Source: Scleropages formosus
Lineage: Eukaryota; Chordata; Actinopteri; Osteoglossiformes; Osteoglossidae
DNA length: 64,000 bases
Direction of reading: 5' to 3'
Assembly: GCF_900964775.1 (NCBI RefSeq)
Contig: NC_041815.1
Location: 20,423,779-20,487,778, forward strand
Shown piece by piece: positions 1 to 13,873 of the stretch. The notes beneath the pieces were generated by a model. It searched no databases and was not told the DNA's origin. It saw only the letters and a program-made list of their open reading frames with translations. Numbering within the stretch: the stretch's first letter is position 1; each line of letters begins with the position of its first letter. The position numbers and the translations under genes were made by a program.

Positions 1-1145
1 TGTGCATTCAGTGTTTTCCGCCGAATGGACCGTGCGAGCACAGCTCGCATTCCTAATAAATCCTTTTCACCACCGCCTAGAAAAAAAGGGAAATAAATGA
101 AAGCTCCATAGTAACGTAGTGTCCTAATAAGCAATGCAATTGAATTAATTTACCGTCCGAATAAATTCTTCTGTATAAGTGTGTTTATAAATTACTCGCA
201 ACCCAACTGTAGTGTCCGTGTTAGTCTGCCATCCCTCTATTATTTAATTTCTTAATATGAATTTCGTAAACTAGTAGTATGCTTGTTTCAATCATACATG
301 TTGTCCAGCTCTGGATTGGCAATGACATGTGCGTTGTTTCATAATCAAAAAATTCTGCTCTCTCTTTGCTTCTATCTTTACATGAAAGGGGTGTCAGATA
401 GGATTTTTTCCTTTTTTTTTGCACAAAGGATCATATATTCTCCCTTATTATGCTTTATTGGTGCGAGGCCTCCTTGCTCTTTGAGTAAAGGAGGTGCTGC
501 CCTCTCTGCCTTTGCAAGAGTGTGGACCAGTTGGGTTTCTCACCAACGAGGGTGACGCGGGGGGATGTGGGGCGGGAGCCGTCGGTTGGGTGAACGTACG
601 TGGATGAGCCGGGAGCTTTAAAGTTGGTTTGTGGCCTGGAGCGCTGCAAACCAGCGTCACTTCGCTGCATCGCTGTGGTGCTGAAGCCTCGCAGCCTTGA
701 GATTCTGAAATGCGGGGCTGCGTTCCGCTCCGGGAAGGGCGGCGTACCGCAGTGCGGGGCTCCACGCTGAGCCGCGCTGGAGCAGAGAAGGAGACAACGG
801 AGCAGGCAGCACAAGACAGAGTTCAAGGTGCTTCAGGCATACATGTAGTGAAGTTCAGTAGGGCATTCGCAACTCTCTGTTTGGGGTTAAACGGCGGGAG
901 ATGGCTGGAGCACTCTGAGCCCTCACGACAAGCGCTGAAACACAGGTATGCCCGGAATGGCCGTAAACTGGGAAGAGTCACAGGAAGAAAGGGAGATGGA
1001 GAAAGAGATTCCTGTCCCTCTATCTCTAATGCCCTTTTGATGTGCGAGTATTCAGCTCCCTGGCATAAGGACTGGGTCGCGCCGAAATGCCACACGTCAA
1101 CAATGGACTGATAGCGGGTGCATTCCCTCAGCTTTTATGTGATGT

Positions 1146-1176
<31 letters not shown>

Positions 1177-2377
1177 TGTGTGTGTGCACGATCGCCGCAT
1201 GTGTGCTATTTGACCAGCAGGAAAACATGATTGCCACCCCATTGTTACCGCCATCGCCTGAGCCCCCGCCCCATTCCCAACCTTCTCTTTGCTTCTCCCC
1301 TGGGGGGTTGTTAGGACTAACAGCAGGTGTGCTTCTCTCTCCACCTCGAGTCCCAAGAGGAAGGTCGGACGCTCTAAAAGAGCCTACAGAGAGATGGAGA
1401 GATGAAAAAAAACAACAAAGAAGTGAAGAGGAGTCAGAACAAGGGAAGGGGAGAGTTACAGCCTGTTCCCATAGCTGAGCGAGGGGTGGGGTATCCGTGG
1501 CCGGGTTCTCCCTGTGCCCCCCGACCTCCCTGGAGAGACGGAGTGAAAAGAAGGGAGGAGTAACGGATACAGAGAGAAAAGAAAGAAAGAAAGTGCCTGA
1601 ATTAGTGAGGGAGGGGAAGCCTGATATGTAGCGAGGCCGAGAACTGAAGTGGGACGGGAGGGAAAAATGGATTAATGGGGCGAGGGGGGAGGGGGCCGAG
1701 AGGGGAAAAATTGAGACACAAGACAAATAGAGACAGATGGACAGATAGAGAGCCATTAGAGAGACATGAGTATATATGTCGGCTGCATGGAGGGGTTCGA
1801 TTTTTCCTCCTTTTGCTGGGACAGAACGGTGATAATCAATGGACTCTCCTTCTCCGAGGTTGCCTGAGAGAGCGGGGGGAATATCCTGTTAACCCTGGCC
1901 TTGCTGCGACATGATATTATTCGCTCTTTCCTCTGAGCACTTTCTCGCTGTTGGATCAGCATTGGCACAATGCTACAGTGATGTGTAAATGCGCTTCGGC
2001 AGCGACGAAGCCAGAGACTGCACATACCCACAGCAAATCGTGCGAGGCCTGGTCACTTACAAATATCAGCCTCTGATCAAGAGGAACATGCACCACCGGA
2101 AGTGCTGCTTATGGTCTTTGTGCCCAGTTGAAGCAGTCGCATTGATTCCTTCCTTCGGTCCCCCTTCACTTCCCAGTGTTTATTCGCAAGCCCCCGTGTT
2201 TCTCTCTCCGCTCACGTTCGCCGCCTCCTTCGCTCAGGCCCTCTCTTTGTTCTTTCGCATCCTCCCTTGCACAAATTCTTTCGCATCCTTTCCTAGACAT
2301 GCTCCTTTTGTCCCTTTGCGAGGTGTTTTGGTGCGTGTTCCACATGTGAGGCTGGCTCTTTCTGTCCCCTTTCCCAG
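1..2377. other. Region upstream of Jagged-like exon 2
   Basis: No exon is certain here. It should hold intron 1, and possibly the signal-peptide exon and promoter, of the downstream Jagged-like gene, unless these lie before base 1. Contents seen: a GC-richer block at about 550-800, a TG microsatellite at 1146-1186, purine-rich sequence at 1380-1750 and pyrimidine-rich sequence just before the exon 2 acceptor. One weak candidate for exon 1 is 1911-1982: it starts with ATG, reads 24 codons in phase 0 and ends at a GTGTAA donor. Its core contains Glu-His, so it is a poor signal peptide. Confidence 0.5.
1146..1186. repeat. (TG)n microsatellite
   Basis: TG dinucleotides with one GG interruption. 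The cysteine/valine and threonine/histidine ORFs across it are artefacts of the repeat. Confidence 0.95.
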
Positions 2378-2698
2378 GCGGCGTGGGCAGTTGGTACATT
2401 TGAGGTGCAGATCCATCAGGTGCAGAACGCCTACGGACTCCTGCAGGACGGCGAGTGCTGCGACGGACGTTCCGTCGGGGGCTCGCGCTGCTCCCCGAGC
2501 GACCAGTGCGACACCTTCTTCCGCGCGTGTCTCAAGGAGTACCAGGTCCGTGTGGCCCCCACCGGTACCTGCACCTTCGGGACGGGCAGCACTGCTGTCC
2601 TGGGCGGGAACTCCTTCTCCTTGCGCCACCATGGTCACGGTGGAGGTGGAGAGAACAGCAGCGGCCGCATAGCGATCCCCTTCAAGTATGCCTGGCCG
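2378..2698 (+). CDS. jag2-like: Jagged-like exon 2: MNNL (C2-type) domain
   Basis: 107 codons in phase 0 between a TTTCCCAG acceptor and a GTGAGT donor. Key residues are [38 protein letters not shown] and a terminal AWP. The Cys-Cys pair and the CLKEYQ run are Jagged-like rather than Delta-like. The lead of nine codons before Val-Gln matches the JAG1 exon 2 start as I remember it, which supports this acceptor over an alternative AG at 2391-2392. The loop rich in His and Gly (about residues 84-92) is longer than in JAG1. Confidence 0.92.
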
Positions 2699-5598
2699 GT
2701 GAGTGCGCTCATGATTAATGTGATATTTTGTCGCAGCGGAAGGTCAGCCAATCTGAGTCGACCTCCCTCCTCAAATCAACACGTTATGTGCAGGTGCCAG
2801 CCAGCTGCCGGCAGACTCGTTGTTCTCGGCGAACTGAAGGGACCTCTGACATGCAGCTAAATCTCATCGATTCAAGCAGGCAAAACTAAACTCTCAAAGA
2901 GAAGTAGATGACTGAGATGCGGCTAGTGAAACTTGCTGAAGGCTCGGTCATTCCCGGCGTAGACGGGCCCGAGGCAGCACCGGAACCGGACGGAGATGTG
3001 TGGTTTCGTTCCAGTAACTGTCCCGTACTTCGCTGTTCAGGACAGCCGCCAGCAGCAGACACCGCTTAGGCGCACATCTTAGCACGTTGTAGCTCAATGC
3101 GACGTAGCCACAGCACGATTAAACGGAGAGGGCGTCGCAGTCCAGTGTGGCACGCTTCCACTGAATTGTAACATAAAACATAACACAACATAGCATGACA
3201 GAGCGTTTACATACATTTACATTTATTTACTTATCAGTCACTTCCAATGAGCTCTATGTAGCTTTATCAGCCCACACACCTTATTCACCAAGGTGACTTA
3301 GACCTAACGGAACATAGCATATTATGCATTGCAACGTAACAAAAGACATGTGATGGCACAACTAAGACCAGAATAGGGCCATGCAGTACAGTAAAAGTGG
3401 TAGAAGGAAAACCTGCAGCAAGCAAAAGGAGAGTAGAGTGACACCACTCATGGGTTATGAGAACTGAGTTTGGTCGCTTTCCAGTGATCTGAAGCGATGC
3501 TTGCAAAATGTGCTCTGAAACTATGATCTAAAAGCTTCAACACTGTTGCTCGTTTATTGTATAAAGGCACAGACATAACTGGAGGTGGGACTGCTGTCCT
3601 CTGCTTCCAAGGTGTGAAACCTGCCTTCTCTCATTCATGCAACAGTATCTACAGGATAAAAACCGCTGGCTGCTCTGCACTGAGACGGCACAAAGCAAGC
3701 GATCAAATAATTGGATAAGGGTCTACTGCCCTTTCTTTGTCATCCCTCATCTCACTTTCTCCTCCAGCGTCTAAACTTTTGTCTTCCTCGCCGCATCTTT
3801 TAAGGGCTCGCTCTTATCTCCTCCGGCAGAATTGATTCGCCTTGCGCGCTATCAGACTTCGAGCTTCTGCAGACGCCATCTTCATTATAATGGGAGGCTA
3901 TTAATTGTACATTAGTTCAAATGCTGGCTTCTCGGTGACTGCGATGTGCGCATCGTTAATTGGATTTCGCTTCCTCGTGAGCGCCCCCTCCACCCCCCAT
4001 CAACCTTTCTCTTCTCAGTGAAACGTTCAAACATAACACAAGAAGGGAGGAAAACAAACAGATGTTGCAGGAATTCCAAGACCTTGGAGGTTCGGCATGA
4101 AAATGCCCCCCGGAGCACCCCCACCCCGTGCCTTAACGCAACACACAGTGTTGCTTTTGGCACATCAGCACCCTATAGTTTTGTGCACGGAGCTGATGTT
4201 TTAATTCTCTGTCAGTAAATTCACAGCGAAAGATGGAGGGATTAAAATCTCTTTCTCACCGATTCCACTAAGGAGGGCCTCTTTATATATTCATGCACAT
4301 CCATTAAATGTATTTTGCTGGCTTTCTGTGTGATTAATGCCGTTTTGCCAAAGCCATTTACAGACAATTGTCGGAGAGCAAAATCCTTTTAACCCAACTT
4401 GGCTTCCCTTGAAGAAACTGAATTTAAAATATAATCTCGAATTGATCATTTGTGGGTGTCTTTGTTCTTACAAGTAAGAAGGTTGCATTGTTGCCCTGTA
4501 ATTATTTCTCGACTGGAACGTTCAAGGGCCCTTGTTAAAATTAGCTGCAGTTACCTTTAATAGTAAAAAAATTGAGTAAGATTAGAGTTTGTGATGATGC
4601 TGTAATGATGAACAGTTGTAAAGATTTCAGTGCTACGCGGAAGCCCGTCGAAGACATTTAAGGTTCAAGGTGTCAGTCTTAGAGCTGAGCATAGTGGAGA
4701 GAAGCCTCGCAAATTTATGACACTTGTGACAGCTGTCCTGGCATTTAGCCAAACCGTTCAGCATCCAGCCTGTGCACAAGATTAAACAAAACATGTGCAG
4801 GAGCATAGGCATCCACACACACGCGCACACGCACGCGCACACTCACGCACAGACCCGTGTATACAGACACATGCGCACACACGTTGACGCGCTCAGACAA
4901 ACACGATCAAGTCAGTAGGCAGAAACCTGCAGAAACGTCAATTCGCACACAGACCTCTTTCAATAATGTGAATGTACAGCTGGGTGGAAATGAGTCTGTT
5001 CACTACGGGAGCCTCCAGGACTGTTCTGGTGTGTACTTGTTTGTGCTTGCAAGTCGGAGAGGGAGTTTGTTTGCATGGTGTGTTGCTGCCTGCCGGTGCG
5101 GTGTATAAGCTGTTCAGCAGGGACGTCCATACATCCGTGGGCTTCTCCGTGTGCACAGGGCGAAAGCTCACATCAGGCCTGCATCAAGCAAAGTGTGCGA
5201 GTGGCAATTCTGAGTGTGAGAAAATTCTCTCCCAGTAAGCCAATCTGGATCAGTTTCAGGGCTGGGCAGTGGAGTCTTGGGGGTTAGGGGTGGGTGGGGG
5301 GGGGGAAGCGCTGCAATAAGAGAAGGGAGCTGCTTATAGAAAGACAGAATGAATGGACGTCTACTGGGAGTGGAGCGGCTGAGAGAGTTGCATTGTCAGA
5401 CTACCTTTGTAAAAGTGGGGGTGGAAAGTGGGGAGGGGTGGGCTGGGTGAAGGGGTATCATATACTGCAGCCTCAGGTGAAGGGACGGACAGGTGAGCAT
5501 TATGAAGGAAAGGTGAGCCACCACCCCCTGTCTCTCTCCCACCATCGTTGTGAGATGGGCAAAGACCCTGGGCTTAATCTCTTTGGGGAGATGGAGAT

Positions 5599-5642
<44 letters not shown>

Positions 5643-8600
5643 TGGGCTTCTGCATTGTTTAGCAAGGAAGTGAGCGGAAACCTGCCGGTTGGCTGATTGA
5701 TCCACCTTGGCTTTCGATCGCTTGTTCTGGGTGTGAAAGTAGCGCACTGTTTCTAACAATGAAGATCTTTGCGGTAGAAACTGAAAAGATCAAAGCTCTG
5801 ACACATTTGGTGGGATGATATCATTTGTGATATTGTTCTCTGTCTTTTTATCTTAACTGTTGTGACCTGACGGACTTTGTGGAAGGGGTGGGGAGGTTGC
5901 TCCTTGTGTGGGCACAGCAGTGATTGGGTATCACAAAGGAACGAATGAGGGCACATGGTCTGCCGTTTGTACTTGACGCATTGGTAGGAAGCAATCCAGA
6001 ATACAGTTCCTTCCAATGGGTGCAGCAAGATGATACTCGTCCGGGTTTCATGGAATCAACATGGTTTCCGGGTGAGATTTATGGGGTATTGTGGCCAGCT
6101 AAATTGTCTAAACAGTGTATTCGGGGGGGTACTCCAGGATCTAAGGTGATGCCAAACTCCATCGCTCTCTCGTCCTTTCTCAGATTCCCTTTTCCTGGTT
6201 CTTCAGGCCTTCTGAAAGGTCTTCCCCCCCTCATTACATCAGCAACCCCCACACCTTCTGGATGCAAACATGTGGACTTATTATGAGCATCACAGAACAA
6301 TGCAATACTAAGTACATGTTTTGCACGCTCCAGTCCCAGTTAATACGTAGCGGTCTGTCAGCACCACTGCACCGGGAAAAGCATTTTCCACTGACAGCTG
6401 GAAATCATTCCCTTCTCCAGAGAAGCGGTCCTTATTGAAGTGTCAGCCTGGCATGGCGTTAGCGGTGGTGCTGAGGAACACAAGAATTATTTAGAAAGTG
6501 CCATTATGAAGACGATAATTGTTATTATCCAGCAATCCTCCGTCTATTATTAATAGCTGCTTATTATTAATAGAGTACACCGTGGTTAATAAGATAGACC
6601 ATTGATGGGACACCAGTCCATACAGGCCAATCACACACAGTCATTTATTTACACATAGGAACACTAAAGGCAGCACGGAGTCACCGGTTCACTTGAAACA
6701 AATGTCTTTAGATTGTGGGAGGAAACCAGAGCACCCAGAGGAGACCCATGTAAACACAGGGAGAACATGTAGACTCCACACAGACCAATCAGAAGTTCAG
6801 TTCACATCCAAACCCACAGGCCAGGACACATAAGGGCATTTGCTGAGCCACTCTGCAGCCTCTTCTTCTTCTCTTTCGTCATCATTTTCTTCTTCTTCTT
6901 CTTCTTCTGATTATTATTATTATTATTATTATCATTATTAGGAGAGTGGACCGTGTTTACCTTTGCACAGTCCTGTGTCTTTAAGCGAAAAGCTGCGTGC
7001 GTGTGCCTCCGTGGCCCGTGTTCCTGTGTGCATGTGGCGATGGCAGATGTGTGCTGTCTTACTTACGGTTATTTGCAGTGAAAATTAATTCAGTCTGGAA
7101 GAAGATAAGGGTGTTTGCAGCTACAGAAAAGCACTGGCAGGTGATCAGCTTTTTTGCCTGGAACATAAAACTGGGAGGAGTAAAAAAGAGAGATGAGACT
7201 TAAAACTTGGTTTTAACCCCTATGGTTTTTAACCCCATCGTTGCCACTACTTCCAGATGAAAAGTAATAAACCCGGTGTTGTCGCAGAATCTCGCGGTTT
7301 CAGAATGCAACTGGTTCTTCCATAAACTAAAACCACTGAGTGTGTTGTGCTGTTGATGATTCATATGCAGGTGAGTCCAAGTTCAGTGTTAATCTGTCCC
7401 CAGGTCTGAAGTTCTGCTAAGAGCTGGAAAAAGGATAAATCTCAGTGTGTGGAAATCCTGGGCCCTCCGGTGTAATTCATACGGCGCCTTGTGACTGAGA
7501 CTCGAAGCACTGTTTTAACATTAGACTGAGATGCAGAAAAAATACTGCGCGTACAAGTTTGTTATTCATTGAGGAAACTTTCCGTGGTGCATTTTAGCTG
7601 AAGTGTCGTACATTTGTCTGCGTACGGTATGCTGTATGTACCAGCTGGACACGTGCGTTTTAGCCATTTATAGAGCTCTGCTGGAGCATATTTTACAGGA
7701 CTATTTTGCCTGTTCATTTTCATTCCATTCATTCGGTTCAGATATTCATATTCATAAGAGTACACCTGAAACCTGAGAAAAATATCACCCCAAGTTTAGC
7801 AAACTATATACAGAGGGGTATTTATGTGTTGGGGGCATGGTGGCGCAGCGGGTTGACCCAGGTCCTACTCTCCAGTGGGTCTCGGGTTCGAGTCCTGCTT
7901 GGGGTGCCTTGCAATGGACTGGTGTCCTGTCCTGGGTGTGTCCCCTCCCCCTCCAGCCTCATGCCCTGAGTTGCTGGGCCAGGCTCTGGCACCCTGCGAC
8001 CCTGTATAGGCCAAGCGGTTCAGACTGCGTGTATGTATTCATGTGTCTCTATTTATGTTTGTATGCACACGTGCCTTTGTGTTTCTGTGCATGTGTGTGT
8101 ACCTGTCCCAGATGGACTGATAGTGGAGTGGCACCTGCTCTGTGCTCAGTTACCTGTGCATTCCTGCTGCCTGGGATCTGGGGGCCCCAGTGCCACCGAG
8201 GGGCTTTCGCTGCGGGTGAGAGGATCAGGGAACACAGGCTGGACATTCTTTGCCTTTCCTCTTTCCGCCGCTCCACCTCTCTTTCTGGATCCCTCCTTCA
8301 TCCCTTTTTGAGTTTTACATGCCACGGCAAACCCACTCAAACCTCCATACTAACATTGACTGACACCAGACTGTGCACAGATAAGTCCCTCCGTTTCTGC
8401 TTTATTCTTTCCTTTTTTCGGGATTCGTTAATAACCACAGGGATAAATGTCCCCGAGGATAACTTCACTTAATGATTTCATTTGTGTGCAAATTGAATTG
8501 AGACAAAGGATTCTATATTAGGAGGAAAAGCTGGGTGGGGTTTGTTGAGCGGATACACTTAATAAAGGCGCAGAGATGCCGTGTGGGAAAATCGGGATCT

Positions 8601-11575
8601 ATAGAATGCATATATGTGTGTGTGAGTGTGTGTGTGCATGCGTGTGTGTGTGTGTGTACATCTGTTTAGTCTTGTATACGGGGTCTGTGCACAGCAGGAA
8701 GTAGACACATAATCCATATTGATCATTTTTTGCTTTACGTCTCCTGTTTTCTCTTGCCCTTTCTCTGATCTCCCCCTACCCTCTGCTAGCGCTGTATGTC
8801 ACCAGCCACTGTCACTCAGCTATTCCCACGTGTCCCTGTGTACCTCACTCTCGGTGCATACCAACCCAGCCCGCCTCCCTCTCGCACTTCTGTCCGCATG
8901 TTGGGGGGCCGCTGATTAAAGCACATTGCCTGTCTGATACATGATCTGCAAAATTGAGTTATGTGGTCTGTCTGGATGACACATGTTGCTTTTATTATGA
9001 ATTTTTCCCCTTTTTTCCTCCCAGTGTAGTTGAAGCCTGTTTCCAAATTCTCGTGTTTTAACTCAAACCAGAAGTATGTCTCGCAGCTTAGGAAGGGTGA
9101 GCGCAGACAGTGACCTCCTTTAATGAATGTGCTGTGAGCTGCTCATTTATTTTCCCTCTTCGGGCTGCAGGCTTCACCAGGTGACACAACATGGTCGGTG
9201 GAAAGCGCCCGACTCTGCACAGCTGTCCTCGTAAGCGATGAGGGGGCGACATCCCCAGCCATGTCATCTACTGAAGGGAACAACAGGCTACTTTGAGCGG
9301 CTTGGGCATTCCCAGCCTTGCCCCCACCGATGCCCAGTATGGCTTGCATGGCAGGGATTCGAAACTAATTCCCAGGGCTGGTCCCAATGTAGTTCACCAG
9401 TGCACAAACGGGGGGGGGGGGGGGGGGTTTGGCAGAAACACAGCTTGTTTGCCCAACAGACACACTTACCTGGCTGAACCACTGTCTGTCTGCTTTACGC
9501 GTGGCCTCTCTGTCTGACACATGGTCGTCCTGACAGTAAGTGTCTCCCTTCTGGCTGCTGCCCTGTTTTTCGAGACGAGATTGAGACAGGCAGGGTTGAA
9601 GCGCTGCAGTGTGAGATCTGTGAAGCAGCGTGCTACCTCTGGGCAGGTGCGTCCTTTGGGTTTTGGCAGTGATTGATGCCAGGGCTGGAGGTGGGTGGGG
9701 AGACTGACAGCCAAGCAGGCAAAATACAGACTCCGATCAGACAGGCTGTAATGAGGCCACAAAATGACAGACGCACCCACTTGAGTTTACTACCGTATTG
9801 TTATTGAAACCTCTGTCATTCTAGCAAGTCTCCAGGGGGTTGTGGGAATAGTGGGAGCAGCAGACAGGGAGGGTCTCTGTCTCGAGAGTGTGCGTGTATG
9901 TGTGCGTCTATGGATGGGAACGGACTCTGCGGTGTAATAGCTGTGGTGCTTTCCGCAACCCCAAATCCTGTTTACTGAGAGCGGAAGAGCGGGAAGGCAA
10001 TGGGCAAAGGGTGGCCTGTCTGCATATGAGGGCACGGGGAACCATAAGCTGGAGTTCAGCGGGGACCGTCGTGCCCCCCCCCCCGCTGAAATTTGTACAG
10101 TGACATGTGAGTAGTTGGACTGATGATGTGGTGAACTGAAAAACAGTGTGTGCAGATGTGCAGAAGTAGGCTTGGTGACGCTCTATCCAGATGCAAATGA
10201 TGCGGAATGAAAGCTGGCTGGGAACCAGGTGTGGTGGGGTCACCCAGCCCTAAGTAAGTGGTGACGGTTCTGCCGGTGCCCGTGGATGGGGGACAGAGCA
10301 CTGTGTGGGCCCTGTTGTTCCAGCCCTTTGAAGCACTGTGGAATGTCATCGTTTCGACAGTCCAATTAGGTCCGCAGGAATCCGACTTTCAAGATGGGGT
10401 GCGGCGGTGACGTTGGGGGAGGGGGGGTTGTTACGGGACTGTACATGTCCACAGGGCCAATAATCAAGATTCAAATGAAAGAAAAACAGAAAGGACTGGT
10501 GTGGGGGGCAGGGCATCTGGTTAATTCTGGGCCGCAATCAGGATAGGGAGCAGGAGGTGAAGGTCAGGGGGGTCTTTGCGCTTCGCACCGAGTGTGGGGG
10601 ACAGTAGGCCGACCCCCACCTCCACAGGGGAAGCAGAATGCCCAGCAAGCCCTGTGTTTCCCTTTCCATAGGGTATTAATCGTGTTCGCCCACCCCGGGC
10701 TTAGTGAAGTCCTGCGGTTCTCACACACCGGCACAGGCAGAGGGTCACACGCTGGCCGCTTCCTGGATAAATGGGCAGAGCGCTTTTCCTGTTTTCTTCT
10801 CAATTAATTATGTGATTAAAAATGCATGAGTGTGGGAATCGTCCCTCCTTGAGTCAGCGTTGCGCTTTCAGCGCTGTTCCCTCAAACGGTGGCACTTCCA
10901 TAATGCCGTGTGACGTGCTGCACATCCGTGTCTTCTGCAGCCGGTGTATGTACTGCAGTATTTCAGCATTGTCTGCTGAGGTGTGTGCGTGTGTGTGCGT
11001 TGTTAGCGCACTTCTTAATGTGAGTGTTTTGTGCTTGTGACCAGATGTCTGTGATGGTTCAGTGCCCAAGTTATCGAGTTTCTGTGTGTTTGTGGATTAC
11101 TTGAAATGAATATCGTTGCATATTTATCAGCAGGAGAGTATGAAGAGCTTTTTGTGTGTACAGGAGTGCGGACTCTGTGTGTGTGTGTGTCTGTGTGTCA
11201 GAGAGAGAGAGAGACAGAAAAAGGGAGAGAGAGAGAAAGGGAGAGAGGGAGAAAGAGTGAAAGAGAGAGACAGAGAGAAAAAGAAAAAGGGAGAGAGAGA
11301 GAGAGAGAGAGAGAAAGAAAAGGGGAGAGAAAGAGAGAGAAAGGGGGAGAGAGAGAAAGAAAGAGAGAAAGAGAAAGAGAAAAAGGGAGCGAGAAAGGGG
11401 GAAAGAGAGAGAGAAAAGGGAGAGAGAGAGAAAGAGCAAAAGAGAGAGAGACAGAGAAAGAGAAAAAGGGAGAGAGAGAGAAAGAAAGGGAGTGAGAGAG
11501 AAAAAAGGAAGAGAAAGAGGGAGAGAAAGAGGGAGAGAGAGAAAGCGCGAAAGAGAGAGACAGAGAAAGAGAAAA

Positions 11576-11616
<41 letters not shown>

Positions 11617-11858
11617 AAAGGGGAGAGAAAGAGAGAGAAAGGGGTGAAAGAGAAAGAGAAAAAGGGGGAAGAGAGAGAGAAAAGGGAGAGAGAGAGAAAA
11701 ACAGAGAAAGAGAGAGAGAGAAAAAAGGGAGAGAGAAAGAAAGGGAGAAAGAGAGAGAGACAGAGAAAGCGAAAAAGGAGAGAAAGAGAGAGAAAGAGCG
11801 AAAGAGAGAGAGACAGAGAAAGAGAGAGAGAAAGAAAGGGAGCAAGAGAGAGAGAAAA

Positions 11859-11911
<53 letters not shown>

Positions 11912-13835
11912 AGTAGGAAGGGAAATTCCTCTCTGTGGGCCGGGAGTCCTTCCTGTGGAAGAGTGCAGTGTTTGTACAGCCCGGCTCAGCCAGGATTTCC
12001 TCCTTTGTCTCTGTCTGAGGGAAAAAGAGCGAGAGAGCGAGAGCGACTGGGAAAGGAGGAAAAGAATGGCTGCGAAAGGGAAAGTGGCCGTACATAACGG
12101 TGACATCAGGGGCCGAAAACGCGCCGCTCTGCGTGACCGGCAGGGAGGCCAGCTGTGCAGAAAACCGGCGGAGAGAGACTGTCCAGGGCAGAGTTTGTCC
12201 TTCTTCTTATCTTTAGTCTCAGATGTACTTGCTTTTTGTTACATTGTTACAAGCTGCTGCATTTGAACCCAAAGGATCCAGGTTTAAATCCAACCTCCAG
12301 CTGTAGTAACACATCTTAAATTGCTTCAGTTATAAAAATACCCACCTGTATAAATGAGTAAATCATTGTAGGCAGCTTAATATTATAAGTTGCTTTGGAA
12401 AAACTTATATATGATTATTCAGCTGACGCTGAATGAATAAATGTAAGGACATCTGGGAATATTCATATATAAGTACATATATATAGCTCTTGTCCATGGC
12501 TTTGACAGTGTTTGAAATACTGTGAAAGCTCATTCTGAACTGAATTTAAAAACGAAACATACGCATGAATGACTGGGACACAAGTGAAGGTACAAGGAGT
12601 GAAAGATCCAAGTGGCTGGACGGACGGTGGGGAAAAAAAGGAGAGGCTGAAGGAAGTTAACCGAAATAAAGAGGCAAGGAAAAGAAGAGCGACTTTGACT
12701 GACGATTACAGCAAGCCATGTAATCGATCTTGTAACTGCTCTAAATATAGTGTGTCGTCGTGTAATTTAAGGGCAGAAGCGGAGGCCGGCAACGGGAATA
12801 AAACGGCATAGTTGTGCGATACCGTTGTTCCGCTACGACTCTTCAAAAACTCTTTGACGCCGAAAGGAGCGGGACGGACTCGGCCAAGACGCGGAGGTCT
12901 GCCTCCTCTTCTTCGCAGGGCCATTAATCCCCACGAACGACGACTCGACTCAAATCAGCAACTCGGCATTTTTTCCGTGACAGACATGAAGTCGAATGTA
13001 TAAAGTAACAAATTACGGTGGTTAAACTGGTGGCTGGGACAAAGAGCAGCAAAGCTCGTCGCCGCAAAAAGTGCACAAGGGCGCCGGAATGCCGAACCGG
13101 GGCGGAAGAGTTGGGCAGTCCTGTGGTTGACGGTGATGCTGTGATCAGGCTATGGGACCCGGGCCCAGGAATGGACTTCGAATCTCACCTGGAAAGAGGT
13201 GCACGGTGACCCTTTCGAGAACTTCGGCTGAGGCGTGCTCCAGAGCTTATGAACGGTCTCGCGATCGTGAAGAAACAATAAAGCAGTGCCGGCTGAACAA
13301 TGCGTATTGGCTGAGAAGAAATATTCAGCCTTGTAAATAAATATTCCTGCCTAATGGGGACCATTTGTGGCTCATTCACCACAAGCCAGAGGAGGGAAAG
13401 CAGGCGTCTTATGGTGGATGGGCGGGGAGACACGGCACAGCCACCAAGCCCGGAGCTGGGTTCAAGGTGCGCTCCGGAGTCATCGCTGTCACCATGCGGC
13501 CTTCACCACCTCACCTTCCATGCCAGCCCCGATGATTATTGTTGAAGGCGGGGGAAAAAAAGCAAACGCGTCGCCCCGTTGTTGTTTCCCAAAATCACGA
13601 ACGTCGCTGTTGTTGCTCACGTTGCGCGCTTCCATCGGAAATGGCGATTTCAGCCTGTCTGATTTTCTTCCCTCCTCTTGTTTATGTATTCTGAGATGTT
13701 GTCTGTGTGTGATTGCGTGTGCGTGAAGCTTTGGCACGGATGGTTTTGACGCATGTTGTTGACCAATTTGTTTTGAATCTGAGAAGGAAAAACAACGGGG
13801 AGAGAGGCAGCTGCAGGATACACTTTTGGTGTTTC

Positions 13836-13873
<38 letters not shown>

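Noticed and set aside
1097-1756. 219-codon minus-strand ORF with poly(Thr-His)
   Set aside because: It runs through the TG microsatellite and purine-rich sequence, with no domain and no conserved pattern.
8584-10840. Three TGTGGGAA words (CSL/RBPJ-type sites) in intron 2
   Set aside because: This number is close to chance expectation for a degenerate 8-mer on both strands over 15 kb, and they are not paired.
11106-12106. Long ORFs of up to 322 codons on both strands (Arg/Glu/Lys-rich and Ser/Leu/Phe-rich)
   Set aside because: They are translations of the GA-type repeat, which has no stop codons in several frames. There is no splice or start context.
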